Shown one piece after another: positions 18,036-30,030 of a stretch of 58,801 nucleotides of DNA (its first letter is position 1; the number at the start of each line of letters is the position of its first letter). The stretch spans positions 1-58,801 of the forward strand of contig CAKTIM010000011.1 in NCBI GenBank assembly GCA_934565795.1. Direction: 5' to 3'. The notes beneath the pieces were generated by a model, which had not been told where the DNA came from, ran no database searches, and saw only the letters and a program-made list of their open reading frames with translations. Source of the DNA: an uncultured Oscillospiraceae bacterium (GTDB lineage: Bacteria > Bacillota > Clostridia > Oscillospirales > Oscillospiraceae). A program made the translations under genes and the position numbers.

Positions 18036-19349
18036 ATGTATTCATCCGCCTATGTCTGGGCGAAGGTGCTCAGCCACATGGAAGAGCGGCTGGGGAGCGT
18101 GACGGTGTCGGCCTGGTTCGACGATGCCGAGGTGGTGGAGCTGAACGAGAATAACCTGATTCTCTATTCCCCCTCCGATTTCCGGCGGGATATCATCCGC
18201 CGCCGGTGCACCGGGTTTGTGGAGGACGCGCTGAAAGAGGTCTTCAATTCCGACGCCAAGCTCCTGGTGTTCGGCGACAAGGAGCGCGACAGCTTCCGCA
18301 ACAAGGGAAAAACCGTGTCCTCCATGGACTTTAACCCCCAGTTCACCTTTGATAATTTCGTGGTCGGCCCGTCCAACCGCTTCGCCCACAGCGCCTCCAT
18401 CGCCGTGTCCAAGAATCCGGGGCAGGTGTATAACCCCCTGTTCATCTACGGCCCCTCCGGCGTGGGCAAGACCCATCTGCTCTACGCCATCGCCAACGGC
18501 ATCCGGCGGCAGAACCCGGAGGCCAACATCGTCTACATCAAGGGCGACGAATTCACCAATGAGCTGATCTCCGCCATTGCCAGCGGCAAAAATGTGGAAT
18601 TCCGCAGCAAATACCGGGAAAGCGACCTGTTTTTGATCGACGATATTCAGTTTATCGCCGGTAAGGAATCCACCCAGGAGGAGTTCTTCCACACCTTCAA
18701 TAAGCTCTACGAGGAGCACAAGCAGATCGTCATGACCTCCGACCGCAAGCCCAGCGACATGCTCACCTTGGAAGACCGGCTGCGCACCCGCTTCGAGTGG
18801 GGATTGCTTGCCGACGTGCAGCCGCCGGACTACGAGACCCGGATGGCCATTCTGAAAAACAAGGCCAAGAGCTTAGGCATCGAGCTGAGCGACGACGTGT
18901 GCAATTACATCGCCATCAACGTCACCAACAACGTCCGCCAGATCGAGGGCATCGTGAAAAAACTGCTGGCCTACCGTGACCTGGACGACATGACCCTGGA
19001 TCTGCCCAACGTGACCCGGGTCATTGAGGACTCCTTCAAAACCGAGGGCAACGCCCTGCCCACCCCCAGCCTGGTCATCAGCCAGGTGTGCAAGTTCTAT
19101 TCCATCGACGAGGCGGTGCTCCGGGGCACCCTGAAAAAGAAGAACATCGCCGAGGCCCGGCAGATCGCCATGTACCTGATCCGCAACCTGACGAACCTGA
19201 GCCTTCCCGACATCGGCAAGGAATTCGACCGGGATCACACCACCGTCCTCTACGCCATCCGCCGCGTCGAAGCCGCCCTCAAAGCCAAGGACGAAACCAT
19301 CCAAAACAACGTCCGCGACATCACCGCCAATATCAACTCGTCGCTGTAA
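18036..19349 (+). CDS. dnaA: Chromosomal replication initiator DnaA
   Basis: This 437-residue AAA+ ATPase opens the replication origin. Domain I is at residues 1-80. NFVVGPSNRFAHSAS introduces the AAA+ domain, with Walker A GPSGVGKT at 139-146, Walker B FLIDDIQFI near 200 and sensor motifs up to about 310. The C-terminal domain carries the DnaA signature DRDHTTVLYAIRRVE for DNA-box recognition. The length is slightly shorter than in Bacillus (446). GAAAGGAG lies 7 nt before the ATG at 18036. The origin with seven DnaA boxes lies downstream, between dnaA and dnaN, as in many Firmicutes. A repeat block follows the stop codon after only 15 bp. Confidence 0.98.
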   Translation: MYSSAYVWAKVLSHMEERLGSVTVSAWFDDAEVVELNENNLILYSPSDFRRDIIRRRCTGFVEDALKEVFNSDAKLLVFGDKERDSFRNKGKTVSSMDFNPQFTFDNFVVGPSNRFAHSASIAVSKNPGQVYNPLFIYGPSGVGKTHLLYAIANGIRRQNPEANIVYIKGDEFTNELISAIASGKNVEFRSKYRESDLFLIDDIQFIAGKESTQEEFFHTFNKLYEEHKQIVMTSDRKPSDMLTLEDRLRTRFEWGLLADVQPPDYETRMAILKNKAKSLGIELSDDVCNYIAINVTNNVRQIEGIVKKLLAYRDLDDMTLDLPNVTRVIEDSFKTEGNALPTPSLVISQVCKFYSIDEAVLRGTLKKKNIAEARQIAMYLIRNLTNLSLPDIGKEFDRDHTTVLYAIRRVEAALKAKDETIQNNVRDITANINSSL

Positions 19350-19810
19350 GCTCCCCCCTCCGTAGGGGCGGATACCAGCCGCCCGCAGGGTACCGAAATT
19401 GAGCGGTATGTTGAATGGACATTACCAAAAGCTTTTGAGTTCGTAGGGGGCGGCAATTTGTCGCCCCGCCAGGTACCGGGATTGAGCGGTTCGTCTGAAC
19501 AGCTCAGTTTCATTACCTTTCGGGCGGCTAATATCCGCCCCTACGCACTCAAAACGTTGTACACTGTACCTTTTTAGTGGGGTCTCTCTCAAAACCACAA
19601 GCTGAGTGCCCTCTTCAGTCGCTGCGGCGACAGCTAATTAATTATTGTATCATTGCCACCGGCAATGATTGTAATTAAAGATTCGCTGCGCTCTGCAACA
19701 CCCCACAGGGAAGCTCAGGGGATGTATACATCAGGTTATACGTTCATCTTTTTTGCTATCGAAACCGATAGGTTAAGGGTCGACAAATTGCCGACCCCTA
19801 CGGACTCAGA
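19350..19810. repeat. REP-like hairpin block between dnaA and oriC
   Basis: No gene is seen. Two rightward GTAG hairpins start near 19360 and 19443, and two leftward ones end near 19543 and 19801. A reversed second-type miniature element fills about 19637-19701. The DnaA boxes start 13 bp after the last hairpin. Confidence 0.8.
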
Positions 19811-19822
19811 ATACCCCAAAAT

Positions 19823-20052
19823 TTTTCCACAGGCACTGTGGAATGTGGAAACCGTCTCTGTGGAGAAGTTCACGCCGAAACACCTCGAAACATTGGCTGT
19901 GGACAAGTTGTTATTTCTTCCGTTTGCCCTGTGGATAAAAAGTCCGCGTGAAAGCTGCGCCTTCGGGACTTTTCCACATAACTTGCTACTACTACCCCTA
20001 TTACTGCATAAACCTATTTATAGATAGATATATCTATCTATATTTAACAAGA
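19823..20052. other. Replication origin oriC
   Basis: Seven DnaA-box-like 9-mers are seen: TTTTCCACA at 19823-19831 and 19970-19978, and TGTGGAATG, TGTGGAAAC, TGTGGAGAA, TGTGGACAA and the perfect TGTGGATAA (reverse strand) at 19837, 19844, 19859, 19898 and 19930. After the last box, CTA triplets at 19986-19994 and 19998-20003 form a DnaA-trio on the other strand. An AT-rich stretch then contains a perfect 24-bp palindrome at 20019-20042. This fits the box-trio-unwinding element order of Bacillus oriC. Confidence 0.92.
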
Positions 20053-20064
20053 AAGGAAACTGCC

Positions 20065-21168
20065 ATGCGATTTACCTGTGAAAAAAGTCAGCTGCTTCAG
20101 GGGCTGAATATTGCCGGCCGGACGGTGGCGCAGAAGAGCGCGCTTTCCGCCATCGAGGGAATTCTGTGCCAGGCGGGCAGCGGCCTGACCCTCACCGGGT
20201 ACAATATGGAAACTGCCATCACCTATCAGATCGCCGCCGACGTCAGCGACGGGGGAGAGTGCGTGTTCCCCAAGCTCTTCAGCGACATCATCCGGCGGCT
20301 GCCGGAGGGGCCGGTGACCGTGGTGGTGGATGAGCAGTACCATGTGTCCATTCGCTCGGGCTACTCCTCCTTTACCATCAGCGCCGAATCCGCCGACGAA
20401 TACCCCGATCTGCCGGACGTGAGCACTGGCCACCCCATCCGCATTCCTCAGAACCGGCTCAAGGAGCTGATCTCCGGCACCATCTTCGCCGTGGCAGACA
20501 ACCAGGCCCGCCCCATCCACAATGGCGTCAAATTCGAGGTGGCCTACGATTCCATTACCGCCGTGGCGGTGGACGGCTTCCGCCTGGCCCGGCGCACCTA
20601 CCACCCGGAGGAATCCACCGAGCGGGAGCTGAGCTTCGTGGTTCCGGCCACGGGATTAAAGGAGCTGGAAAAAATCCTGACGGACTCCGACGAGCCTGCC
20701 AAATTCACCCTGGGCAAGAAGCACATTCTTTACCAGGTGGGCGACGCCATCCTGGTCTGCCGCCTGCTGGAGGGCGACTTCCTGGACTGGCGGCGGGTGG
20801 TGCCCACCAATTGCCCCATCAAGCTGGTGACCAGCGTCTATGACCTGGCAGCCAGCGTCGACCGGGTGGGCCTGATCGTCTCGGAAAAATATAAAAGCCC
20901 CATCCGCTGCGTGTTTGGGAATCAAGAGCTGCAAATGCGCACCTCCACCACCATCGGCTCCGCCGAGGATCGCTGCGCCTACGCCGGCGACGGCCAGGAG
21001 CTGGAGATCGGCTTCAACGTCCGCTACATGGCCGACGCCCTGCGTGCCATCCCCTCCGACGAAGTCACCATGGAACTGACCAACGGCCTAAGCCCCCTCG
21101 TCCTCACCCCCGTGGACGATAAAAACGACTTCGCATATATGATTCTGCCGGTAAGGATCAAAAATTGA
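20065..21168 (+). CDS. dnaN: DNA polymerase III beta subunit (sliding clamp)
   Basis: This 367-residue protein forms the dimeric ring that holds DNA polymerase III on DNA. It starts MRFTCEKSQLLQGLNIAGRTVAQKSALSAIEGI and shows three repeated clamp folds, with SGGTIFAV-like SGTIFAVADNQARPIHNGVKFE in the second and AEDRCAYAGDGQELEIGFNVRYMADAL in the third. The C-terminus MILPVRIKN is the usual clamp tail. The ATG at 20065 has GAAAGGAAA 8 nt upstream, and an earlier in-frame start at 19948 would run through oriC and is rejected. The gene follows oriC directly, and transcription through the AT-rich element may matter for origin opening. Confidence 0.97.
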   Translation: MRFTCEKSQLLQGLNIAGRTVAQKSALSAIEGILCQAGSGLTLTGYNMETAITYQIAADVSDGGECVFPKLFSDIIRRLPEGPVTVVVDEQYHVSIRSGYSSFTISAESADEYPDLPDVSTGHPIRIPQNRLKELISGTIFAVADNQARPIHNGVKFEVAYDSITAVAVDGFRLARRTYHPEESTERELSFVVPATGLKELEKILTDSDEPAKFTLGKKHILYQVGDAILVCRLLEGDFLDWRRVVPTNCPIKLVTSVYDLAASVDRVGLIVSEKYKSPIRCVFGNQELQMRTSTTIGSAEDRCAYAGDGQELEIGFNVRYMADALRAIPSDEVTMELTNGLSPLVLTPVDDKNDFAYMILPVRIKN

Positions 21169-21169
21169 C

Positions 21170-21906
21170 CGCAGAACGTTGAGTGGGAAGCAGAAAGAAC
21201 AACTGAGTCCCGTAGGGGTCGGCAATTTGTCGACCCGCAACGTAACCACTTCAATAGCAGTGCGTTGAATGGAACCAGCTTCCGCTACCACCAAAAGCTT
21301 CCCTTGGGGTGGTGCTCCGCGCAGCAAATCAGAATATCAATGATTGCCGGTGGCAATCATACCTCGATTTATTAGCTGGCAGCCCGTAGGGCTGACTGAA
21401 GAGGGCCTACCGCAGTAGGATTTTCTTAAAGGGTGTGTTGAATGGTACACGCCAATCCGTAGGGGCGGATATTAGCCGCCCACCGGGTATCGAGATTGAG
21501 TGGTATGTTGAATGGACATCACCAAAAGTTTCTGAGTTCGTAGGGGGCGGCAATTTGTCGCCCCGCCGAGTACCGGGATTGAGCGTTTCGTCTATACAGC
21601 TCAGTTCCATTACCTTTCGGGCGGCTAATATCCGCCCCTACGCACTCAAAACGTTGTACCCTGGTACCTCTTTAGTTAAGTCTCTCTCAAAACCACAAGC
21701 TGAGTGCCCTCTTCAGTCGCTGCGGCGACAGCTATTTAATTATGGTATCATTGCCACCGGCAATGATTGTTATTAAAGATTCGCTGCGCTCTGCAACACC
21801 CCACAGGGAAGCTTGGGGGATGTGCCCTTTAGGTTATACGTTCATCTTTACTGCTACCCAAACCGCAAGGTTGCGGGTCGACAAATTGCCGACCCCTACA
21901 GACTAA
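21170..21906. repeat. REP-like hairpin block between dnaN and yaaA
   Basis: No gene is seen. Rightward GTAG hairpins start near 21210, 21460 and 21540, and leftward ones end near 21640 and 21900. A forward first-type element fills about 21308-21372, and a reversed second-type element about 21735-21799. In most Firmicutes these two genes are adjacent. Confidence 0.8.
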
Positions 21907-21916
21907 GGAGTCAAAC

Positions 21917-22162
21917 ATGAAAGTAACAGTCACGAAAAAGTCCTCCGTTTTACCTTTAATAATCTCCACGGAATTCATCAAGCTGGACGCCGCCCTAAAA
22001 TTTGCGGCGGTGGTGGAGTCCGGGGGGGAGGCCAAGGAGGCGGTGCAGGCCGGGGCCGTTGCGGTCAACGGGGAAATCTGCACCATGCGGGGCAAGAAGC
22101 TCCACCCCGGTGATCGGTTCTCCTACGATGGGAAAACCTTTGAAATTCATGGTGATACATGA
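21917..22162 (+). CDS. yaaA: S4-domain RNA-binding protein YaaA
   Basis: This 81-residue protein is the small S4-domain protein found between dnaN and recF in many Firmicutes. The S4 fold is visible as [48 protein letters not shown], with the usual Lys-Leu-Asp-Ala start and the VNGE turn. CTAAGGAG precedes the ATG at 21917 by 6 nt. The end overlaps the recF start by 14 bp, so recF is translationally coupled to it. RNA binding is expected from the fold; some homologues have been linked to ribosome assembly, but a role here is not certain. Confidence 0.9.
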   Translation: MKVTVTKKSSVLPLIISTEFIKLDAALKFAAVVESGGEAKEAVQAGAVAVNGEICTMRGKKLHPGDRFSYDGKTFEIHGDT

Positions 22163-23249
22163 GCTTTATCTGCGCTCCTTCCGCAATTACGCCGAGGAGC
22201 GGCTGGAATTTGACCCCGGCGTGAACCTGATCGTGGGCCAGAACGCCCAGGGAAAGACCAATCTGCTGGAGGCCATCGCCTTCCTCGGCAGCGGCAGGAG
22301 CTTCCGCGCCCAGCGAAACGCCGAGATGATCGGCTTCGGGGCGGACTTCGCGGAGCTGGACGGGGGCATCACCGCCCAGGAGCGTGACCAGCGCATCCGC
22401 TGGCTGATCTTCCCCGGCTCCCGGCCAAGGCAGCTGACGGTGAACGGCGTGAAGAAAAAGACCGCCGCCAGCCTGGCGGGGCTGCTGCCCACGGTGCTGT
22501 TCTGCCCGGAGGATTTGCTGATTTTAAAGGCCGGGGCGTCTGCCCGGCGGCGGTTTGGGGATAATGTATTGTGTCAGCTGCGACCCAATTACGACGCGGC
22601 CCTGGTCGAATACACCCGCATCCTGGATCAGAAGAGCCGCATTTTAAAGGATCATCACGACCACCCTGCCGTGCTGGAAATTCTGCCGGAATACAACCAG
22701 CGCCTGTGCCGGGTGGGGGCCATCCTCATTTCCTACCGGGCCAGATTCTTCGACGCCCTGGGCAAAGCGGCAGGGGAGTACCACAGCAGCTTTTCCGGCG
22801 GCCGGGAGGACTTCCGGCTGGAATATAAAACGGTTTCCAATATTTTAGACCCCTTCGCCCCGGTTGCGGCGCTGGAGGGAAAATTGAACGAGCACCTGGA
22901 GCGCCACTACCGGGCGGAGCTGGACAGCGGCCAATGCCTGACGGGGCCGCACAAGGACGATTTTGAGATCACCCTGTCCGGGATCAACTTAAAGCTCTAC
23001 GGCTCCCAGGGCCAGACCCGCACCGCGGCCATCAGCCTGAAGCTGGCCCAGCGGGAGCTGATGCGCCGGGAATGGGGCCAGGAGCCGGTGCTGCTGCTGG
23101 ACGACGTCCTCAGCGAACTGGACGCCGGCCGCCAGGACTTCGTCCTCAACCAGATCGTCAAAGGCCAGGTCTTCATCACCTGCTGCGAACCGGGAAGATT
23201 CACAAAGCTGGGAAAGACCATGGAAATCAAAGAAGGCGCCCTCTCGTAG
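22149..23249 (+). CDS. recF: DNA replication and repair protein RecF
   Basis: This 366-residue SMC-like ATPase loads RecA at gapped DNA with RecO and RecR. It starts [18 protein letters not shown], and Walker A is GQNAQGKTN at about residues 32-40. [13 protein letters not shown] follows. The C-terminal half has [11 protein letters not shown], the ABC signature-like [15 protein letters not shown], and Walker [18 protein letters not shown]. The ATG at 22149 overlaps yaaA by 14 bp, and the GTG at 22152 is an alternative. The TAG stop codon comes from the GTAG of a repeat unit that begins at 23246, so the last residues may be repeat-derived. Length is normal for the family. Confidence 0.97.
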   Translation: MVIHELYLRSFRNYAEERLEFDPGVNLIVGQNAQGKTNLLEAIAFLGSGRSFRAQRNAEMIGFGADFAELDGGITAQERDQRIRWLIFPGSRPRQLTVNGVKKKTAASLAGLLPTVLFCPEDLLILKAGASARRRFGDNVLCQLRPNYDAALVEYTRILDQKSRILKDHHDHPAVLEILPEYNQRLCRVGAILISYRARFFDALGKAAGEYHSSFSGGREDFRLEYKTVSNILDPFAPVAALEGKLNEHLERHYRAELDSGQCLTGPHKDDFEITLSGINLKLYGSQGQTRTAAISLKLAQRELMRREWGQEPVLLLDDVLSELDAGRQDFVLNQIVKGQVFITCCEPGRFTKLGKTMEIKEGALS

Positions 23250-23530
23250 GATCGGCTACCAGCCGCCCGCAACGTCGCGGAATTGAGCTGTCAGTTGAAT
23301 GAAAATAGCCAAAAGTTTCAGAGCCCGTAGGGGGCGGCAATCTGCCGCTCCGCAGCGTAACAAAACAGAGCGGTGCGTTGAATGGAACGCACCCCCTCCG
23401 TAGGGGCGGATACCAGCCGCCCGAAAGGTAACGAACGTGAGCTGTACAGACGAACCACTCAATCCCGGTACATGGCGGGTCGACAAATTGCCGACCCCTA
23501 CGGACTCAGAAGTTTTTTACTGCTGCCCAA
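23246..23530. repeat. REP-like hairpin block between recF and gyrB
   Basis: This block starts inside the recF stop codon. Rightward GTAG hairpins start near 23246 (slightly degenerate), 23327 and 23399, and one leftward hairpin ends near 23502. No nested miniature element is present. About 95 bp remain before gyrB. Confidence 0.8.
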
Positions 23531-23624
23531 ACCGCAACGCTGCGGGTTGCAATTCTCGCCAATTACTGCCCGATGGGGCATTTCTATAAATGGTTCCCAA
23601 CCATGCGCTTTATGGAGGATGATT

Positions 23625-25553
23625 ATGTCAGAAGAAACGAAGGTAACACAGGAATACGGCGCTGAGCAGATTCAGGTGCTGGAGGGGCTGGAGGCGGTGC
23701 GGAAGCGGCCGGGTATGTATATCGGGTCGACCTCCGCGTCGGGTCTGCACCATCTGGTGTATGAGATCGTGGACAACGCCATCGACGAGGCGCTGGCCGG
23801 GTACTGCAAGCACATCACCGTCACCATCAACCCCGGCAACTCCATCACCGTCACCGACGACGGGCGGGGCATCCCCGTGGACATCCAGCCCCAGACCGGC
23901 CGTCCGGCCCTGGAGGTGGTTTACACCGTGCTCCACGCCGGCGGCAAGTTCGGCGGCGGAGGCTACAAGGTCTCCGGCGGCCTGCACGGCGTGGGCGCAT
24001 CCGTTGTCAACGCCCTGTCCGAGTGGCTGCGGGTGCGGGTGCACAAGAACGGGAATATCTATGAAATGAAATTCTCCCGGGGTGCCATCACCCAGGAGAT
24101 GAAGATCGTCGGCTCCACCGACCACACCGGCACCGAGGTCACCTTCCAGCCCGACCCGGAGATGTTCGACACCCTGGAATACGACTATGAGGTGCTCCAC
24201 GAGCGCATGCGGGAGGAGGCCTTCCTGAACGCCGGGCTGCGCATCTCCATTGCGGACAAGCGCACCGAGGATGGGCAGAGCGACACCATGTGCTTCGAGG
24301 GCGGCATCCGGGAGTTCGTCACCTGGGCCAACCGCAACAAGACCCCCATCCACGAGGATGTGATCTACATCGCCGGCAGCAAGGGGGACGCCTCCGCCGA
24401 GATCGCCTTCCAGTACAACGACGGCTACAATGAATTCATGATGAGCTTCGCCAACGACGTGCGCACCCCTGAGGGCGGCATGCACGAGACGGGCTTCAAG
24501 ACCGCCCTGACAAGAGTGCTCAACGCCTACGGCGAGCGCAACGGCATCATCAAGGGCGGCGACAAGGTGTCGGGCGAGGACTGCCGGGAGGGCATCACCG
24601 CCATCATCTCCGTCAAGCTCACCGACGCCCAGTTCGAGGGCCAGACCAAGGCCAAGCTGGGCAACGCCTACATCCGGGCGCTGGTGGATCAGATCGTATC
24701 CGATCAGCTGGCCACCTACCTGGAGGAGCACCCCCAGACGGCCAAGCTCATCCTGGAAAAGGCCATGATGGCCAACCGGGCCAGAGAGGCCGCCCGCAAG
24801 GCGCGGGACACCATCCGCCGCAAGACCGGCCTGGAATCCGGCCAGATGCCGGACAAGCTCCAGGACTGCAACGAGCGCAACCCGGAGCTGTGCGAGATAT
24901 ACATCGTCGAGGGCGACTCCGCCGCCGGCTCCGCCATCCAGGGCCGGGACTCCCGGTTCCAGGCGATCCTGGCCATGTGGGGCAAGATGCTCAACGTGGA
25001 GAAGGCCCGGGCGGACAAAATTTACGGCAACGACAAGCTCTACCCCCTGATCGTGGCCCTGGGCGCGGGCATCGGGGACGAATTCGACCTGAACAAGCTG
25101 CGCTATCACAAGATCGTCATCATGGCCGATGCGGACGTGGACGGCGCCCACATCCGCACATTGCTTCTGACCTTCTTCTTCCGCTATATGCGCCCGCTGA
25201 TCGAAAACGGCTACGTCTATTCCGCCGTGCCCCCGCTGTATAAGCTGACCCGTGGCAAGACCGTAAAGGTGGCCTACTCCGACGAGCAGCGCGACCAGGT
25301 CTCCGCCGAAATGCGCGCCGACAACCCGGGCGCCAAGGTGGATATCTCCCGCTATAAAGGCCTGGGCGAAATGGATCCCCACGAGCTGTGGGAGACCACC
25401 ATGGATCCCGAACAGCGCAGCCTGCGCCGCATCACCCTGGACGACGCCATGCGCGCCGACGAAATCTTCAACGTCCTCATGGGCGAGCAGGTAGAACCCA
25501 GAAAAGAATGGATCGAACGCAACGCCAAATACGCGGTGAATATTGATATTTAA
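23625..25553 (+). CDS. gyrB: DNA gyrase subunit B
   Basis: This 642-residue protein is the ATPase half of DNA gyrase. The GHKL ATPase fold shows EIVDNAIDEALAGYCK, DDGRGIPVDIQ and GLHGVGASVVNALS. The TOPRIM domain has EGDSAAGSAIQGRDSRFQAI and IMADADVDGAHIRTLLLTFFFRYM, with the catalytic Glu and Asp residues. The usual EGDSAGGSA reads EGDSAAGSA here, and the usual PLRGKILNVEKAR reads AMWGKMLNVEKAR. These are modest changes close to the region linked to quinolone and nucleotide contacts. The ATG at 23625 has GGAGG 6 nt upstream. The nearby in-frame ATG at 23619 lies inside that site and is less likely. Confidence 0.98.
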   Translation: MSEETKVTQEYGAEQIQVLEGLEAVRKRPGMYIGSTSASGLHHLVYEIVDNAIDEALAGYCKHITVTINPGNSITVTDDGRGIPVDIQPQTGRPALEVVYTVLHAGGKFGGGGYKVSGGLHGVGASVVNALSEWLRVRVHKNGNIYEMKFSRGAITQEMKIVGSTDHTGTEVTFQPDPEMFDTLEYDYEVLHERMREEAFLNAGLRISIADKRTEDGQSDTMCFEGGIREFVTWANRNKTPIHEDVIYIAGSKGDASAEIAFQYNDGYNEFMMSFANDVRTPEGGMHETGFKTALTRVLNAYGERNGIIKGGDKVSGEDCREGITAIISVKLTDAQFEGQTKAKLGNAYIRALVDQIVSDQLATYLEEHPQTAKLILEKAMMANRAREAARKARDTIRRKTGLESGQMPDKLQDCNERNPELCEIYIVEGDSAAGSAIQGRDSRFQAILAMWGKMLNVEKARADKIYGNDKLYPLIVALGAGIGDEFDLNKLRYHKIVIMADADVDGAHIRTLLLTFFFRYMRPLIENGYVYSAVPPLYKLTRGKTVKVAYSDEQRDQVSAEMRADNPGAKVDISRYKGLGEMDPHELWETTMDPEQRSLRRITLDDAMRADEIFNVLMGEQVEPRKEWIERNAKYAVNIDI

Positions 25554-25559
25554 TGGTAA

Positions 25560-26030
25560 AAAGCGCCCCGGTACGTTGAATGGCAAGCACCCACCCCGTA
25601 GGGGCGGATACCAGCCGCCTGCAACATTGCGGTTTCGATAGCAGTCCGTTGAATGGAAACAGAGAAAAATTTCTGAGTCCGTAGGGGGCGGCAACCTGCC
25701 GCTCCGCAACGTAACGAGACAGAGCGGTGCGTTGAATGGGGCAGGCCACGGCCACCACCAAAGCTTCCCTTGGGGTGGTGCTCCGCGCAGCGAATCAGAA
25801 TATCAATGATTGCCGGTGGCAATCATACCTCGATTTATTAGCTGGCAGCCCGTAGGGCTGACTGAAGAGGGCTTACCGCAGTTGGTTTTTTATTAAGGGT
25901 GAGGTGAATGGCAAGCACCCCCAGTAGGGGCGGATACCAGCCGCCCGCAAGCCAACGAACGTGAGCTGTATAGACGAACCCCTCAATCCCGGTACCCAGC
26001 GGGTCGACAAATTGCCGACCCCTACGGATA
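25560..26030. repeat. REP-like hairpin block between gyrB and gyrA
   Basis: No gene is seen. Rightward GTAG hairpins start near 25597, 25680 and 25924, and one leftward hairpin ends near 26025. A forward first-type miniature element fills about 25777-25841. gyrB and gyrA are normally adjacent in Firmicutes. Confidence 0.8.
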
Positions 26031-26084
26031 TGGAAATTGGCGCGGTATGAATTTGAAAGCGTTACTATAAATGGAGGTGCATAT

Positions 26085-28645
<2,561 letters not shown>

Positions 28646-28649
<4 letters not shown>

Positions 28650-29083
28650 AAACCGTGACCCTGTACACCGACGGGGCCTGCTCCGGCAACCCCGGCCCCG
28701 GCGGCTGGGGCTGCATCCTGGAGTGGAACGGCCATGAGCGGGAGCTGTCCGGCGGCGAACAAAGCACCACCAACAACCGCATGGAGCTGACCGCCGTCAT
28801 TATGGGCCTGTCCGCCCTGAAAGAGCCCTGCGCCGTGGAATTATACTCCGACTCCAAGTACGTCATCGACGCTCTGGAAAAGGGCTGGGCCTGGGGCTGG
28901 AAAAAGCGCGGCTGGATCAAAAGCGACAAAAAGCCCGCCCTCAACCCCGACCTCTGGGAGCAGCTCCTCACCCTCGTCTCCCAACACCAAGTCACCTACC
29001 ACTGGGTCAAAGGCCACGCCCAAAACCCCAAAAACACCCGCTGCGACGAACTCGCCGTCGCAGAATGGAAAAAATTGAAATAA
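28646..29083 (+). CDS. rnhA: Ribonuclease HI
   Basis: This 145-residue enzyme cuts the RNA strand of RNA-DNA hybrids. The four acidic active-site residues are all present: Asp in [14 protein letters not shown], Glu in [13 protein letters not shown], Asp in LYSDSKYV and Asp in [11 protein letters not shown]. The loop [17 protein letters not shown] is the basic handle of the E. coli-type enzyme, and [10 protein letters not shown] is also typical. The start codon overlaps gyrA by 4 bp (ATGA), so it is co-translated with gyrase. A role in removing hybrids such as R-loops, which gyrase also opposes, is consistent with this pairing. Length matches the family. Confidence 0.96.
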
Positions 29084-29084
29084 T

Positions 29085-29765
29085 CCCCTATAAGGGTCGG
29101 CAATCCGCCGACCCTTAATCTATTGGTTTCAATAGCAGTAAAGATGAACAGAACCAGAAAAAAACTGCCCCCCGTAGGGGTCGGCAATTTGTCGACCCTA
29201 AACCTGACGGTTTCGATAGCAGTAAAGATGAACGTATACCGTAAAAGGATACATCCCCAAGCTTCCCTGTGGGGTGTTGCAGAGCGCGGCGAATCTTTAA
29301 TAACAATCATTGCCGGTGGCAATGATACCATAATTAAATAGCTGTCGCCGCAGCGACTGAAGAGGGCACTCAGCTCATAGTTTTGAGAGAGATTTGACTA
29401 AAGAGGTAGAGTGTTAAACATTCTGAGTCCGTAGGGGTGGTGCTCCGCGCAGCGAATCAAAATATCAATGATTGCCGGGGGCAATCATACAATTGATTCA
29501 TCGGATACCAGCCGCCCGAAAGCTAACGGACGTGAGCTGTACAGCCGACCCGCTCAATCCCGGTACCCGGCGGGGCGACAAATTGCCGCCCCCTACGAAC
29601 TCAGTTGTTTTGCCTGCTTCCATCCAACGCACTGCTATCGAAACCGTAACGTTGCGGGCGGCTGGTATCCGCCCCTACGGATCGGCGTGTACCATTCAAC
29701 GCACTGCTATCAAGGTGGCGACGTTGAGGGTCGACAGATTGTCGACCCCTACGGTGGGGAAAAGT
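29085..29765. repeat. REP-like hairpin block
   Basis: No gene is seen. Rightward units start near 29092 (GTAG lost), 29176 and 29430, and leftward ones end near 29598, 29680 and 29752. A first-type element fills about 29437-29500 inside the hairpin at 29430. A second-type element fills about 29275-29340. Confidence 0.8.
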
Positions 29766-29852
29766 TTTGAATTTCCCTGGTTTGATGCACTTCTCATATC
29801 GATTACATCCAAAACCAAAATGTTATGTAAGCTCCGACCCATAATCAAATAG

Positions 29853-29899
29853 AAAAATTCCACCACGTTTAATGGAATCGACGTGGTGGAAAATTTTTT
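29853..29899. terminator. Bidirectional intrinsic terminator
   Basis: Arms TTCCACCACGT and ACGTGGTGGAA are flanked by an A-run on the left and a T-run on the right. It lies 132 bp past the end of spo0A and could also stop transcripts from the rnhA side. Confidence 0.85.
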
Positions 29900-29950
29900 C
29901 TTGGTCTGCCCCGAGAGCCTAAAAATTTCCTTGTGACCCCAGAAAAATCG

Positions 29951-29967
29951 TTCGACAAAATTCGACA
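29951..29967. promoter_or_regulatory. Tandem pair of Spo0A boxes
   Basis: TTCGACA occurs at 29951-29957 and 29961-29967, 10 bp apart in the same direction. This equals the spacing at which a Spo0A dimer binds tandem 0A boxes (TGTCGAA on the minus strand). They lie downstream of spo0A. Confidence 0.65.
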
Positions 29968-30030
29968 TTTTATGACAAATAGCTTCGCCCTCCCGGTGTG
30001 AGGGGGAGGGCGGAGCATGACGTGTTGGGC

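Noticed and set aside
19948..20064. Longer dnaN start at 19948
   Set aside because: It would translate through the DnaA box, the DnaA-trio and the AT-rich palindrome. The ATG at 20065 has a proper ribosome site and the conserved clamp N-terminus.
23628..25709. Long minus-strand open frame opposite gyrB
   Set aside because: It mirrors gyrB codon structure and shows no domain. It is a shadow of the real gene.
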